A DNA stretch of 64,000 bases, taken from the NCBI RefSeq assembly GCF_027563315.1, contig NZ_JAMKBJ010000003.1, forward strand, positions 248,001-312,000. Reading direction: 5' to 3'. The DNA comes from Paenisporosarcina quisquiliarum (lineage in GTDB: Bacteria; Bacillota; Bacilli; Bacillales_A; Planococcaceae). The position numbers and the translations under genes were made by a program. Numbering within the stretch: position 1 is the first letter of the stretch; the number at the start of each line of letters is the position of its first letter. The notes under the pieces were generated by a model. The model saw nothing but the letters and a program-made list of their open reading frames with translations, ran no database searches and had not been told where the DNA came from. Shown here in pieces: positions 26,909-36,878 of this stretch.

Positions 26909-28081
26909 ATGAAAATTTTATTAGTCACGTCGTATGACTATCCTCATTTAGGTGGCCTTTCGACACATATGACAACTTTACAATCTGGGCTCGAAGCTCG
27001 TGGACATCAAGTGGATACTTTATCTTTCTCTGACGTCCCAAAATGGAAACGCGATTTTATCGCTCGTGGTCCATCATTCATCTTAAATAAGATTTCTTTA
27101 GGTGCTGGTTATGTATGGACGTTAGAGCGTCGACAAGCCTTTCTTGAAAAAATGTTACGTGAAGAAAAATATAAAGCGTATGATGTCGTAAATGCACAGG
27201 ACGTATTTGCCACTCGCGCATCTCTTGCTGCTGGGCTTCCCACCGTTACAACTGTACATGGCTATTTGACTTACGAAGGTATTTCCAAAGGCTCGGTTGC
27301 AGAAGGATCAAAACATGCGGACAAGCTGATGGCGGTTGAACGTGTAGGATATACGGCCACTCGTGAAGTCATCACGGTTGATACGCGCATTAAAGATTAT
27401 GTGAAACGTGAAACTGGCGTTGATGGAACGATGATTAAAAATTTCATTGATGTGGATTCATTTAAACCAGAAATTGAGCGTCGTCGTGAATTTCGTGAAA
27501 AATACGGCTTAAATCAAGATGAACTAATCTTCTTTGTTCCACGTCGTTTAACTCGTAAAAATGGCGTTATTTATCCAGTCTTGTCATTCCCTCCTGTCTT
27601 GGAGAAATTCCCGAACGCTCGTGTACTTTTTGCAGGGACAGGTGAAATGTTCGATGAAATTAAAGCAAAAGCTGTAGAACTAGGTGTTGCTGATAACGTA
27701 ACATTACTTGGCGCCGTAGCTCATAAAGACATGATTGAGTACTTTGCTTTAAGTGATGTTGTATTAGTTCCTTCTATATATAGTGCTGGTGTAGAAGAGG
27801 CGACCTCCATTTCCGCTCTTGAAGCGATGGGTTCAGGTGTTCCTTTAATAGCTTGCGCTGTAGGTGGCTTAAAAGAAATTGTAGACCATGAAAAAGATGG
27901 TTTACTTGTGGAAGAACGCAACATTGAAGATCTTTCAAATGCAATGATCCACCTTCTTGAAAATCGCGAAGAAGGATCACAGCTGGCTGATGCTGCACGC
28001 AAAAAAATTGTGGATGAGTATTCACATTACGCTGCTGCCGAAAAATATGAAAGCATCTATAAACGTGCAATCTCTAAATAA
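26909..28081 (+). CDS. Glycosyltransferase family 4
   Basis: A 390-residue GT-B enzyme. The N-terminal half has the GGLSTHMTTLQSGLEARGH motif after MKILLVTSYDYPHL. The donor half has FFVPRRLTRKNGVIYPV, VLFAGTGEM and PSIYSAGVEEATSISALEAMGSGVPLIAC. It starts at ATG 26909 after AAAGGAGA; a TTG three codons upstream is not needed. It is coupled to csaB by a 15-base gap and closed by its own terminator, so csaB and this gene form one transcript. It probably supplies a sugar of the polymer CsaB modifies; donor and acceptor are unknown. Confidence 0.87.
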   Translation: MKILLVTSYDYPHLGGLSTHMTTLQSGLEARGHQVDTLSFSDVPKWKRDFIARGPSFILNKISLGAGYVWTLERRQAFLEKMLREEKYKAYDVVNAQDVFATRASLAAGLPTVTTVHGYLTYEGISKGSVAEGSKHADKLMAVERVGYTATREVITVDTRIKDYVKRETGVDGTMIKNFIDVDSFKPEIERRREFREKYGLNQDELIFFVPRRLTRKNGVIYPVLSFPPVLEKFPNARVLFAGTGEMFDEIKAKAVELGVADNVTLLGAVAHKDMIEYFALSDVVLVPSIYSAGVEEATSISALEAMGSGVPLIACAVGGLKEIVDHEKDGLLVEERNIEDLSNAMIHLLENREEGSQLADAARKKIVDEYSHYAAAEKYESIYKRAISK

Positions 28082-28088
28082 TTTAAGG

Positions 28089-28116
28089 CTCCTTGCTCCT
28101 ATAGCAAGGAGTTTTT
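28089..28116 (+). terminator. Terminator of csaB-glycosyltransferase operon
   Basis: CTCCTTGCT / AGCAAGGAG stem (9 bp) followed by TTTTT. Confidence 0.85.
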
Positions 28117-28135
28117 CTAAATAGGTAGGTGTAAG

Positions 28136-29656
28136 ATGAGTAATTTAAAAAAAGCAGCCTTATGGACAACAGGCCTGGCACTTTTATTAAAGTTATCAGG
28201 GTTTATACGTGAAGCGATTGTGGCGAAGGAATTCGGGGCATCGAACGAAACTGATGGATACTTCTTGGCTTTTAGCTTTATTACTTTAGTGGTTGCTATG
28301 ATCTCTACAGGTTTTAATAATGTCTTTCTCCCAATGTATATTAAACGTAAAAAATCAGGATTAGATACTGGGGAACAAAATGCAAACGCCTTATTGAATT
28401 GGACGATGGTTATCTTTGGTTTGATTAGTATCCTGGGCTGGTTTACTGCCAAGCAGTTCGTTCCAATCATTTACCCAAACATGAAAGAAGGCATTGAACC
28501 ATATGCCGTAGAAATGACGCAGATTTTTTTCGCGTTTATGATGTTAATCGCTCTGACTGGTCTACTAGATTCCTACCTTCAGTCACGTCGAATATTTGTA
28601 CCTTCACAATTAGCTAAACTCTTGGCCACACTGATGGCGGCCATTTTCGCCATTTTCTTCAGCGATATTTGGGGCATATATTCTCTTGTTTACGGGTTTG
28701 TTTTTGGTACAATCCTAGGCGTGGTTATTCAACTATACTTCCTTGGACGGTCTGATTATAAATGGCGAATGGATTTTGCCATGGAGCCGGATTTCAAAAA
28801 AGCATTTATTATTTTGATTATCCCTTCACTACTAAACTCAGTCGTTGGTCAGATTAATCTTTTCGTCAACAAAGCATTTGCCTCTGGTGAAGGGGTTGCG
28901 AACGGTGCTGTTACTTATTTAAATAACTCATCGTTGCTTGTCAGCATTCCAAATGCCATTTACGCGACTACTTTAGCGGCTATCATTTTCACATTAATGA
29001 GTGAGCAAACGGAAGATTTGAAGAAATTCAAAGATACCTTTTTCCGTGGAATGGAAATTTCTCTTGTTACCTTGTTACCAATAGCCATTGGTTTATTGGT
29101 TGTTGGAGACGCGGCCGTATCATTCATCTATGAGCGTGGGAAGTTTTCTGCTGACGATACCGATAAAACGTATATTGCCTTGTTATGGTATCTCCCAATC
29201 ATTGTTTTCCAAGGTATGCAATTGATTTTGTCTAAATCGATGTATGCCCGTGGAAAAACAGCTGTTGTATTCCGTATCAGCGTTACGACCATTTTGTTAA
29301 ACTTCTTGTTGAACTGGTGGTTAGTTGATGATTACGGATACCCTGCTCTGGCTTTCGCAGCGTCAGTCGTTAGTATCTACTACTTTGCCATTTCTATGAT
29401 TGTCGTTTACAGAGATTTAGGAATGTCTGAGTTTGCTCGTTTTGCTCGTATGAGTGTAAGAGTAGTCATACCAGCTGTCCTAATGGGGCTTGTGGTTTGG
29501 GGAGCCAAACTGCTATTAGGAACTGAGGATTGGTACTCACTGATTCAACTAGCAGTTCTCGTACCAATCGGCATTATTGTTTACGCTCTTTCTCTTAAAG
29601 TCACGTACCCTACTGGATTTAATCGCATGTTAAGTATGGCGAAGAGATCTAAATAA
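28136..29656 (+). CDS. MurJ-like lipid-linked oligosaccharide flippase
   Basis: A 506-residue membrane protein of the MviN/MurJ branch of the MOP superfamily, with about 14 hydrophobic helices. KLSGFIREAIVAKEFGASNETDGYFLAFSF at the N-terminus carries the conserved R-E and D residues of MurJ proteins, and NLFVNKAFASGEGVANGAVTYLN is a further family block. Members flip lipid II or related undecaprenyl-linked glycans outward. Its place after csaB and a glycosyltransferase suggests it flips the SCWP precursor rather than being the only lipid II flippase; this is an inference. TAGGTAGGTG precedes the ATG. Confidence 0.85.
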   Translation: MSNLKKAALWTTGLALLLKLSGFIREAIVAKEFGASNETDGYFLAFSFITLVVAMISTGFNNVFLPMYIKRKKSGLDTGEQNANALLNWTMVIFGLISILGWFTAKQFVPIIYPNMKEGIEPYAVEMTQIFFAFMMLIALTGLLDSYLQSRRIFVPSQLAKLLATLMAAIFAIFFSDIWGIYSLVYGFVFGTILGVVIQLYFLGRSDYKWRMDFAMEPDFKKAFIILIIPSLLNSVVGQINLFVNKAFASGEGVANGAVTYLNNSSLLVSIPNAIYATTLAAIIFTLMSEQTEDLKKFKDTFFRGMEISLVTLLPIAIGLLVVGDAAVSFIYERGKFSADDTDKTYIALLWYLPIIVFQGMQLILSKSMYARGKTAVVFRISVTTILLNFLLNWWLVDDYGYPALAFAASVVSIYYFAISMIVVYRDLGMSEFARFARMSVRVVIPAVLMGLVVWGAKLLLGTEDWYSLIQLAVLVPIGIIVYALSLKVTYPTGFNRMLSMAKRSK

Positions 29657-29667
29657 TATGTAGTAAC

Positions 29668-29703
29668 AAAAAGCCGCCTCGTATAAATACGAGACGGCTT
29701 TTT
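29668..29703 (+). terminator. Bidirectional terminator between flippase and glucosaminidase genes
   Basis: AAAAGCCG-C-CTCGTAT / ATACGAG-A-CGGCTTTT with a 2-4-nt loop and A/T runs on both sides. It serves both converging genes. Confidence 0.9.
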
Positions 29704-29710
29704 CTATACC

Positions 29711-31777
29711 CTATTTAATCTTTCTAACCAGCGTAAAGTTTGCATCTTTTTCACGAATCCAACCGAAGTCAGCTGGTGGATTTTGATCTGACAGTACTTT
29801 AAACCACGTATAGCCATCCGTACCTATCGTTTCTTCTAAAATGACCAATGGATAACCAAAACTAATATTGACACCTAAATCTTTCGCTTTGTAAGTAAAT
29901 AATAGATTATCTGATCTAACTTCAGGTGTAGATCTTACATTGATGACACCATTATGAGCAGTCATTGCTAATTGTTTCGCATTGACTCCACTATCCTTGT
30001 AACCCAGTAAAGCATCCCCGCGCCACATATATTGTGCGATTTTTGCCCCCCAGTTTGGATCAGATGCATAATGAACATTCATACCAGATGTTTTATTACC
30101 CGGTGCCAAACCTTTCGCATAAAGTCCTGTAGGTGGACCATAGTTTAAATTCACATAACGTGTAACAAATGCCACAACACTATCCTCTGGTTTGGTATAC
30201 GTTTCTCCATCTTGTGGTGTCGAATCAAATACTTTTATACCAAATAGATTGTTTTTTGTTTGTGCATTCACACTCATTCCGGAATCACTTTCATGCATTG
30301 CCGCACTCAAGATAAACAGTGCGTTTACATTATAAATACTTTCAACTTCTTTCAAGAAAGCACCCAGCCCAATCAGTTTCGAAGTGGTTAAGGCAGTTGG
30401 GTATTTCGTTGATACAGTTTGTAAACGGTCAGAAATATATAGATCCAATTCCTCTGCAGTATAGTTCGTTTTTGTTCTTGCAGATAAATATTGGAAATAT
30501 GGATAATGCTGCCCTGCAAATGTACCATTTTCATGATAGAAATTGACGCCATCCTGAGAGAAATATTTTTGCAGGTTCATCATAAATGTTGGTGCAGGTC
30601 CAATTTGGTATCCACCAAAACCAAATGATTTATTGGCGTGGTTATAAGTGAAATGGATTAACACACCTGTAGATGACGGCATATAGTAATCTTTATTTGT
30701 AATAAGTTCTTGTGGGATATACTCAATCTCACTTTGCTTAGCAAAACCGATTGTCCCACCAGCTTGAACTTTTACATATCGATCATTGGACTCCAGTAAC
30801 TTTAATTCTCTGCCATATTGAATATATGAAACTTGTCTTGAGAATGTACTATCCGAATAGATCACTGTAGCTGAACCTGGTGTGTAATGTTTAGCGTAAG
30901 CAAGTCCTTCTTTAATTTGAATCATTTCATTACCTTTGTAGATTGCTTTTGCAGAAGGATTGTTTCTGAAGGCTGAATTGGCAGCAACATATGTTGTATA
31001 TTCAGATAACCCCTTTACTAGTTGACCATCCTTTAAGGTTGCATTGTAATATTTTGTAGTGTCAATTGGTGGTTCTGGCTCAGGAATAGGTGTTGGTATT
31101 GGCGTTGGTTCAGGAACCGGAACTGGATTGACCACAGGGGGTACATAGTTCTCTTTCGCTGTCAGGAAGCGAATGATAAATGCCGCAGCTTGTGCTCTAG
31201 TAGCATTTGATTTTGGTTCAAATCGCATAGTGCCATTGTCATTAGGCATACCATTTACAATGCCATAATTAATTGCATGAAAAATGGCTAGTTTTGTACC
31301 TGATGTCATTAAACCAGCGTCTGAAAAAAGAATTTCTTTTTTAACTAACTCCATTTTGCTGTAAACTAATGCATTTTCAATGGTCATAGCAACTTGCTCT
31401 CGGGTAATGAGGGCATCTGGATTAAAAAACTCTGTAGATACGCCTTGCATGATACCAGCGCCTGCTACAGCATTTACAGAAGCAGCTAAAGTCATATTAG
31501 GTGTAACATCTTTAAAATTAGATTGAGCTTCAGGTAAACTTAAAGCCCTTTGTATAAAGGCAGCAAATTGAGCGCGTGTAACATGCTCTTCCTGACCATA
31601 TTTCCCATCACCATAGCCCAGTAGTATTCCGCGTTTTACCGCTTCTCTCATTTCAGTTTCAAGTGTACCAGTTATATCGTCATGGTTATCGGCTTGAGCT
31701 GTTTGGGTCTTCAATAACATCGTAAATGCCAAAGTGAACACGACCACAAGAAGAGAACCCTTCTTTATATGTTTCAT
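29711..31777 (-). CDS. SLH-anchored endo-beta-N-acetylglucosaminidase
   Basis: A 688-residue autolysin. The signal peptide (to about 30) precedes three SLH domains at about 35-215, then a Pro-rich linker of VPEPTPIP repeats. An SH3-like segment follows (KAIYKGNEMIQIKEGLAYAKHY). A glucosaminidase domain follows (residues ~380-600, with FILSAAMHESDSGMS containing the catalytic glutamate, NNLFGIK and YVNLNYG). A C-terminal SH3-type domain closes it (INVRSTPEVRSDNLLF). It would cleave glycan strands between GlcNAc and MurNAc and be held on the wall through SCWP. ATG 31777 is 8 bases after GGAGG; two upstream in-frame ATGs are too close to that site. Confidence 0.9.
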   Translation of the reverse strand: MKHIKKGSLLVVVFTLAFTMLLKTQTAQADNHDDITGTLETEMREAVKRGILLGYGDGKYGQEEHVTRAQFAAFIQRALSLPEAQSNFKDVTPNMTLAASVNAVAGAGIMQGVSTEFFNPDALITREQVAMTIENALVYSKMELVKKEILFSDAGLMTSGTKLAIFHAINYGIVNGMPNDNGTMRFEPKSNATRAQAAAFIIRFLTAKENYVPPVVNPVPVPEPTPIPTPIPEPEPPIDTTKYYNATLKDGQLVKGLSEYTTYVAANSAFRNNPSAKAIYKGNEMIQIKEGLAYAKHYTPGSATVIYSDSTFSRQVSYIQYGRELKLLESNDRYVKVQAGGTIGFAKQSEIEYIPQELITNKDYYMPSSTGVLIHFTYNHANKSFGFGGYQIGPAPTFMMNLQKYFSQDGVNFYHENGTFAGQHYPYFQYLSARTKTNYTAEELDLYISDRLQTVSTKYPTALTTSKLIGLGAFLKEVESIYNVNALFILSAAMHESDSGMSVNAQTKNNLFGIKVFDSTPQDGETYTKPEDSVVAFVTRYVNLNYGPPTGLYAKGLAPGNKTSGMNVHYASDPNWGAKIAQYMWRGDALLGYKDSGVNAKQLAMTAHNGVINVRSTPEVRSDNLLFTYKAKDLGVNISFGYPLVILEETIGTDGYTWFKVLSDQNPPADFGWIREKDANFTLVRKIK

Positions 31778-31985
31778 TCTCATTTCCTCCAATTATTGTG
31801 ACTATTTCCATTTTAATAGAATAATTGGTTTAATTAAAGTTTTTTTGGGTAATAGTAGAATAGATAAAGATTTTTACCTATATATTGAAACAAAATCAAA
31901 TTCTATTCGTCTAATCTAGTACTAAGGACTTTTTTAAAATTAATAGGTTTAAAAAGAGAATTTCTGGGAATATTACTAATAAAGA

Positions 31986-32016
31986 AAAGCCATTTGTCTA
32001 AAAGACAAATGACTTA
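31986..32016 (-). terminator. Terminator of SLH-NlpC/P60 gene
   Basis: Minus strand CATTTGTCT / AGACAAATG stem with a TTTTCTTT tail. Confidence 0.75.
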
Positions 32017-32026
32017 AATTTAACTA

Positions 32027-33055
32027 TTATTTTGATTCTACTGCGCTGTACACCGCTGCTGAGAATTCAGCCCGAGATGCTTCAGCATTCACTTGGTAGT
32101 ACGATGTTTGGAAAACTGTTGTTTGATCAATTGCTTTTAAAGCAACAATTGGATCATGAGCCCAATACGTTTTTGGAACATCATTATAAATAGAGGCCGT
32201 GCGCACTTGATTTTCTGTTGCAGCAGAGATTTTGAATGCACGGTCTAAAATTACGGCTAATTGTGATTTTGTTAAAGAATCATTTAGTCCGAATCTTCCT
32301 GAAGTATAACCACTTAAAATACCAGCCTCGTTCATTGCAGCTATGTCTTTCGCAAAGGTATGGTTAGTTGGAACATCTGAAAAACGTGATTGATTTTTTG
32401 GTGTTAATTTTAAAACTCTATTTACCATTGCTGCAGCTTGTCCACGAGTGACTTCTGCATTAGGACGGAATTGTTGGTTTTCAAAACCATTAATCACGCC
32501 ATCAATATTTAATTCTTTAATTGCTACATATGCTGGATGCGAAGAACTGACATCCGTGAACTTACCATCTGTTACTGTTTTTGTTGTCGCAGATGCAACA
32601 GATGCACTAGCAACTCGTTTGGCACCCATGTAATATTTGCCCCAGTAATAAGGATCGTTAATACTTGCAATTTTTATTCCTTTAGAAGTTGTTGCAGAGA
32701 TAAACTGGCTATTGCCAATATAAATTCCTACGTGTGAAGTATATCCTAAGTTATCAAAGAAGACTAAGTCTCCCGGTTGAAGATTTGCTTTTGATACGGA
32801 TGTACCTTGTGTGAATTGTGTAGCAGCTGTTCGGTTTAAAGAAACACCTGCAACGTTATTGTAAACATAAGATGTATAACCAGAGCAATCAAAACCTGAT
32901 GGAGTGCTTCCACCATATTGATACGGTACGCCCTGGAATGTTTTAGCGTAGTTCACGATTTCATTTCCTGTTGCAGCACTGGTTTGAGTCGTCATAAATG
33001 GCGCCACTGAGATCAGTAACACAGCGATAATCATCTGAGTAATACGTTTCTTCAT
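32027..33055 (-). CDS. NlpC/P60 endopeptidase with three C-terminal SLH domains
   Basis: A 342-residue protein. The signal peptide spans 1-28. An NlpC/P60 domain spans about 30-155 (catalytic C57 in GFDCSGY, H108 in SHVGIYIG). Three SLH domains span 165-342 (VTRGQAAAMVNR, LTKSQLAVILDR, ASRAEFSAAVY). It cleaves peptidoglycan stem peptides while bound to SCWP. Its catalytic part is very similar to the free enzyme at 10646-11143. ATG 33055 was chosen because GAGGTGG lies just upstream and the signal peptide starts MKKR; the frame extends 16 codons further without such support. Confidence 0.9.
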   Translation of the reverse strand: MKKRITQMIIAVLLISVAPFMTTQTSAATGNEIVNYAKTFQGVPYQYGGSTPSGFDCSGYTSYVYNNVAGVSLNRTAATQFTQGTSVSKANLQPGDLVFFDNLGYTSHVGIYIGNSQFISATTSKGIKIASINDPYYWGKYYMGAKRVASASVASATTKTVTDGKFTDVSSSHPAYVAIKELNIDGVINGFENQQFRPNAEVTRGQAAAMVNRVLKLTPKNQSRFSDVPTNHTFAKDIAAMNEAGILSGYTSGRFGLNDSLTKSQLAVILDRAFKISAATENQVRTASIYNDVPKTYWAHDPIVALKAIDQTTVFQTSYYQVNAEASRAEFSAAVYSAVESK

Positions 33056-33200
33056 TTTCCACCTCATGTAATTTTTGGAACCTAGATATAATATCTGGTT
33101 CATTTCTATAGTTTTTACAACTTGTTTTAAATAATATCAGATATTTCGTGATAGTTAGTTTACGATTAGGTTACAATTGTGTAACAATCGACAGAAAATT

Positions 33201-33235
33201 AAAAAACTCGAAGCGATTTTCGCTTCGAGTTTTTT
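33201..33235 (-). terminator. Terminator of SLH-subtilase gene
   Basis: AAAAAACTCGAAGCG / CGCTTCGAGTTTTTT, a perfect 15-bp stem with a 5-nt loop, touching the stop codon. Confidence 0.9.
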
Positions 33236-33236
33236 G

Positions 33237-35141
33237 TTATTTAAATATTTTCGGATTTTGTGCTCTAGCCAAAAATACACTATAAGCAGATCTTGTCATC
33301 TTAGCATGAGGTTGGAATTGTGTTGTCGAAACGCCACGTGCGATCCCTTGTTGCACTAGAGCTTGAATAGCTTCATAACTCGCCATCCCAGTATTCATAT
33401 CAGTAAATGATAATAGTTTATTCGGATCACTAGGGAACAAAAACGCATTTTGTATAAGAATAGCCATCTCCGCACGAGTTACTGCCTGACTTGGTTTAAA
33501 TGAACCATCTGGAAAACCTGAAAGGATCCCTGTTTCGTAAGCTGATTGAATATAGCCGGAAGCAAAATTGCCGGACCCAACATCTTTGAAAGAAGTTACT
33601 CGTTCTTCCCCGTTTAAATTCATTGCCCGCCCTAGTAGAGCGACTGCTTCAGCACGAGTAATTTCATTGGAAGGTTTAAATGACCCATCTTTATATCCGT
33701 TCATTTGTTCTTTAAAGTATAAATAACTGACATGACTAGAAAACCATTGTGACTTATTCAAATCAGTGAATGCTGGATTTTTTAAAGTTACATTTACCTT
33801 TTCTGTCATGGCATCCCCATTTTTCATTACATACGTGAAATTAAATGAATAAGTACCTGCCGGACGATACAGCTCCCATTTGGCACTTGCCACTTCTTTA
33901 AGCGGTTCACCGTTTTCAGTTAGCTTCCAACTGCTTACAGCATCTTTGTTTTGCAATGTGAGCATGATTTGGCCATTTGATACAGTTGAGTCCAGAAACG
34001 GTATTTCTGTAATAGTCGGCTCATAAGTAGCCACTCCGTAACCAAAAACTTCATCTCTCCCAATTGCACCTAAATCAGTCGCAGTTACTTGAAGCAATTG
34101 ACGCAACTTCACATTTGACATATTCGGGAAACGTTCTTTGTATAAAGCCAATACTCCCGTGACATGTGGCGCTGCCATAGATGTTCCTGATTGAGAAAAA
34201 TACCCGTTCTGTGTGCCATCTTCCAAATCTAAGTTACGAGGATACGTACTTAGAATGGCTACGCCTGGTGCTGAAACTTCTACTGAAGGTCCTCTAGTCG
34301 ATCGATTCCATCCCGTATTTGAAGAGGTGATGGCAGAAACACCAATCACGCTGTCATATTTTGCAGGATAACGGACAGTATCTGTTAATTTAGAATCCCC
34401 ATCATTTCCAGAAGCCGCAACAATAACCATCCCACTTGCATAGGCTTTGTCTAGTACTTCCTTAAAGAATCGATCATCAAAATCAGTCTCGACACTTAGA
34501 TTTAGAATGTCAATGTCATTTGCCATTGCCCATTCTACACCTTTAATTAATTCAAAGGTTTCGCCTGCTCCATTTTGATGTAATGATTTAATCGCATACA
34601 ATTCAACATTAGGTGCAATACCTTGAATTCCTGAATTATTTTTCAGAGCTGCAATTGTTCCAGCGACATGTGTGCCATGTCCATTATCATCATCGTAGGC
34701 TACTCCTGATCCACAGTTTGAAGACAGACTGCAAAATCCTCCACGAACATGTAAATCCGAATGCTCTGTATCAATACCAGTATCCAGAATTCCCACCTTC
34801 ACCCCTTTGCCTGTATATGGTGTAACTTGTGAAGGTAAGGCTTTCAGTTGTTTATATGAAGGAGATATTGTATCTGATGAAATTTCATACGTATATTCAG
34901 GTAAGATCTCGAATATGGATGATTCCGATTGTAATTCCCTTAACTGTGAAGTTGACACTTCAATTTCTGCAACAGGAATGGTATCGAATGAATGTAAAAT
35001 TTTATATTTCTTTAGTAATTCTTTATTTTTCTGATCAATTTTCACAACAACATGATGCGTTGATTCAGCCATAACTTCGTATGTATTCAAACTACTAAGT
35101 AGCAGAACAGACGAAATTGCAATGCTTACTATATATTTCAT
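33237..35141 (-). CDS. SLH-anchored subtilisin-like serine protease (S8)
   Basis: A 634-residue secreted protease with a signal peptide (1-25) and an inhibitor-I9-like propeptide (about 28-90). In the S8 domain D120 (GILDTGID), H155 (NGHGTHVAG), N246 (AASGND) and S321 (SGTSMAAPH) give a complete triad plus oxyanion residue. Two cysteines, C137 and C143, could form a disulfide. A beta-rich spacer follows, then three C-terminal SLH domains (about 455-630) with ITRAEAVAL, VTRAEMAIL and MTRSAYSVF. The true ITRAE signature suggests strong SCWP binding. It is likely a surface protease involved in nutrition or in processing other SLH proteins. GGTGG precedes the ATG. Confidence 0.92.
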   Translation of the reverse strand: MKYIVSIAISSVLLLSSLNTYEVMAESTHHVVVKIDQKNKELLKKYKILHSFDTIPVAEIEVSTSQLRELQSESSIFEILPEYTYEISSDTISPSYKQLKALPSQVTPYTGKGVKVGILDTGIDTEHSDLHVRGGFCSLSSNCGSGVAYDDDNGHGTHVAGTIAALKNNSGIQGIAPNVELYAIKSLHQNGAGETFELIKGVEWAMANDIDILNLSVETDFDDRFFKEVLDKAYASGMVIVAASGNDGDSKLTDTVRYPAKYDSVIGVSAITSSNTGWNRSTRGPSVEVSAPGVAILSTYPRNLDLEDGTQNGYFSQSGTSMAAPHVTGVLALYKERFPNMSNVKLRQLLQVTATDLGAIGRDEVFGYGVATYEPTITEIPFLDSTVSNGQIMLTLQNKDAVSSWKLTENGEPLKEVASAKWELYRPAGTYSFNFTYVMKNGDAMTEKVNVTLKNPAFTDLNKSQWFSSHVSYLYFKEQMNGYKDGSFKPSNEITRAEAVALLGRAMNLNGEERVTSFKDVGSGNFASGYIQSAYETGILSGFPDGSFKPSQAVTRAEMAILIQNAFLFPSDPNKLLSFTDMNTGMASYEAIQALVQQGIARGVSTTQFQPHAKMTRSAYSVFLARAQNPKIFK

Positions 35142-35193
35142 GGTACACCACCCTTTCCCCTATAACTTATTATACTTTTAAATTTCTCATATG

Positions 35194-35233
35194 AAAAACG
35201 CTGACCTAAAATTTCTTTAGATCAGCGTTTTTT
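35194..35233 (-). terminator. Terminator of SLH-amidase gene
   Basis: AAAACGCTGA-CC-TAAA / TTTAG-ATCAGCGTTTT stem with small internal bulges and a T run on the minus strand. Confidence 0.8.
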
Positions 35234-35234
35234 C

Positions 35235-36701
35235 TTAATGAAGTTTAGGAGAAGGTTTACCATTTACAGTGTTATATAGCGGTAAAACATCTTTTCTGCC
35301 TTCATAGTGATAATAATAATCAAGTGTTGCCATGAAAATAGCTTTGGCCATTTGATCTCGACGAGTCGATGATGCAATATACGCATTATCAGTCTTATTA
35401 TCAATAAATCCAATCTCTGCTAAAGCTGCAGGCATTGTATTTTCACGTAAGACATAATAGTTTCCTGCTTTTGCACGACGGTCTGTCAAATCCCATGCTT
35501 CGAGCATACGATTTTGAATATACTTAGCTAACGCTTTAGATTCGTTTACATGAGGATTGGTTGCAGCCGTTTGATAATAGAACGTCTCTGTTCCATTTGC
35601 TGAACCATTCAATGCATTGGCATGCATACTAATGAAAATATCACCATTATTTTGGGATGCAAATTTCGTACGAGCACCTAATTCTAGAAATACATCTGTA
35701 GTTCTTGTTAATTTTGCTTGAATTGGTGTTTTATCAAAATATGTTTTAATAGATTTCGAAATATTTAATACTACGTTCTTTTCTTGATAGCCGTACCCTT
35801 GTGCACCTGGATCGTGTGCACCATGACCTGGATCGATGATCACAACTATGTCACTTAACGTATTAGTCGGTGGTGGCGTTACAACCGGGGGCGGAGGTGT
35901 TGGGTTATTTGGATCTGGAACATCTATTTGGATATATGCACTATGTACAAATCCTTCTTTTCCATTTACACGTATGAAAGACCAATCTCCAACTGTATAT
36001 CCATATTCAATTACTTGCCCAGTGTTTACTTTTACTAAAGACGGGTATTGTGTATTAGGACCAGTTCGGACATTTAAACTATCAACATTAACATACATCA
36101 GGCGATTAAACGTTTGTTCATCAGAAGTACGGAATTGTGCATGAATCCCACGTGCTAAGAATACAGAGAAGTCTGCTCGAATAATTGTATCAGTGGCACC
36201 AAAAGAACCGTCAACATAACCTTGTGCAATACCTTTTTCCATTAAACGAGAAGAAGCTATTGATACGGTATTTGCACCGTAACCAAATGAACGGCTAATT
36301 AAAATGGCCATTTCTCCACGCGTCAATGTCTGGTTAGGTTTGAACTGACCATTTGGATATCCTGAGATGATACCCTTATTTACCATTTGTTGAATATAAC
36401 CAGATGCAAAATAGTTTGAAGAGACATCAGAAAACGAAGTTGCCTTTTTCTCTCCATTTAAACCAAGTGCACGCCCTAGCATAGCAGCAGCTTGTCCACG
36501 CGTTACTTGTTGGTTCGGCGAGAAGGATGTCGAAGAAATTCCGTTCGCAATTCCTCCCTCTACTAAATAATAGATTTCCTCTTGAGCTCGGTGAGATGAT
36601 CCTACATCACTAAATAATGTATTTGCCGAAGTTTGTGACGTGGGAAATCCTAATCCAATGAATAATGCAGCAAAGACAGCATACAACCATAATTTTTTCA
36701 A
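35235..36701 (-). CDS. SLH-anchored N-acetylmuramoyl-L-alanine amidase
   Basis: A 488-residue autolysin. The signal peptide (1-26) is followed by three SLH domains (about 30-185: VTRGQAAAML, LTRGEMAIL, IIRADFSVF). An SH3b domain follows (SLNVRTGPNTQYPSLVKV), then a Pro-rich linker. A C-terminal Amidase_3 domain from about 275 has zinc-site motifs IDPGHGAHDPG, GYQEKNV and SMHANAL, and the AEIGFIDN glutamate. It cleaves the bond between MurNAc and L-alanine. The start is TTG 36701, supported by AAAGGAG about 11 bases upstream and a lysine-containing signal peptide (MKKLW) directly after it. Confidence 0.9.
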   Translation of the reverse strand: MKKLWLYAVFAALFIGLGFPTSQTSANTLFSDVGSSHRAQEEIYYLVEGGIANGISSTSFSPNQQVTRGQAAAMLGRALGLNGEKKATSFSDVSSNYFASGYIQQMVNKGIISGYPNGQFKPNQTLTRGEMAILISRSFGYGANTVSIASSRLMEKGIAQGYVDGSFGATDTIIRADFSVFLARGIHAQFRTSDEQTFNRLMYVNVDSLNVRTGPNTQYPSLVKVNTGQVIEYGYTVGDWSFIRVNGKEGFVHSAYIQIDVPDPNNPTPPPPVVTPPPTNTLSDIVVIIDPGHGAHDPGAQGYGYQEKNVVLNISKSIKTYFDKTPIQAKLTRTTDVFLELGARTKFASQNNGDIFISMHANALNGSANGTETFYYQTAATNPHVNESKALAKYIQNRMLEAWDLTDRRAKAGNYYVLRENTMPAALAEIGFIDNKTDNAYIASSTRRDQMAKAIFMATLDYYYHYEGRKDVLPLYNTVNGKPSPKLH

Positions 36702-36844
36702 ATCGCAAAATTCTCCTTTTTCTTGTTGTATCGGAATCGTAACATAAAATTTGCCAGTTGCCTATGTTTCTATTGGTCTATATTTTTGCAATATTCGACT
36801 TTTCCACACTAGCTTGGCAAATTTTAATAGGAGAATGTAAATAG

Positions 36845-36876
36845 AAAAAAGACCTCACAATGTGAGGTCTTTTTTA
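36845..36876 (-). terminator. Terminator of SLH protein gene 36879-38816
   Basis: AAAAAAGACCTCA / TGAGGTCTTTTTT stem with a 5-nt loop directly behind the stop codon. Confidence 0.9.
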
Positions 36877-36878
36877 AT

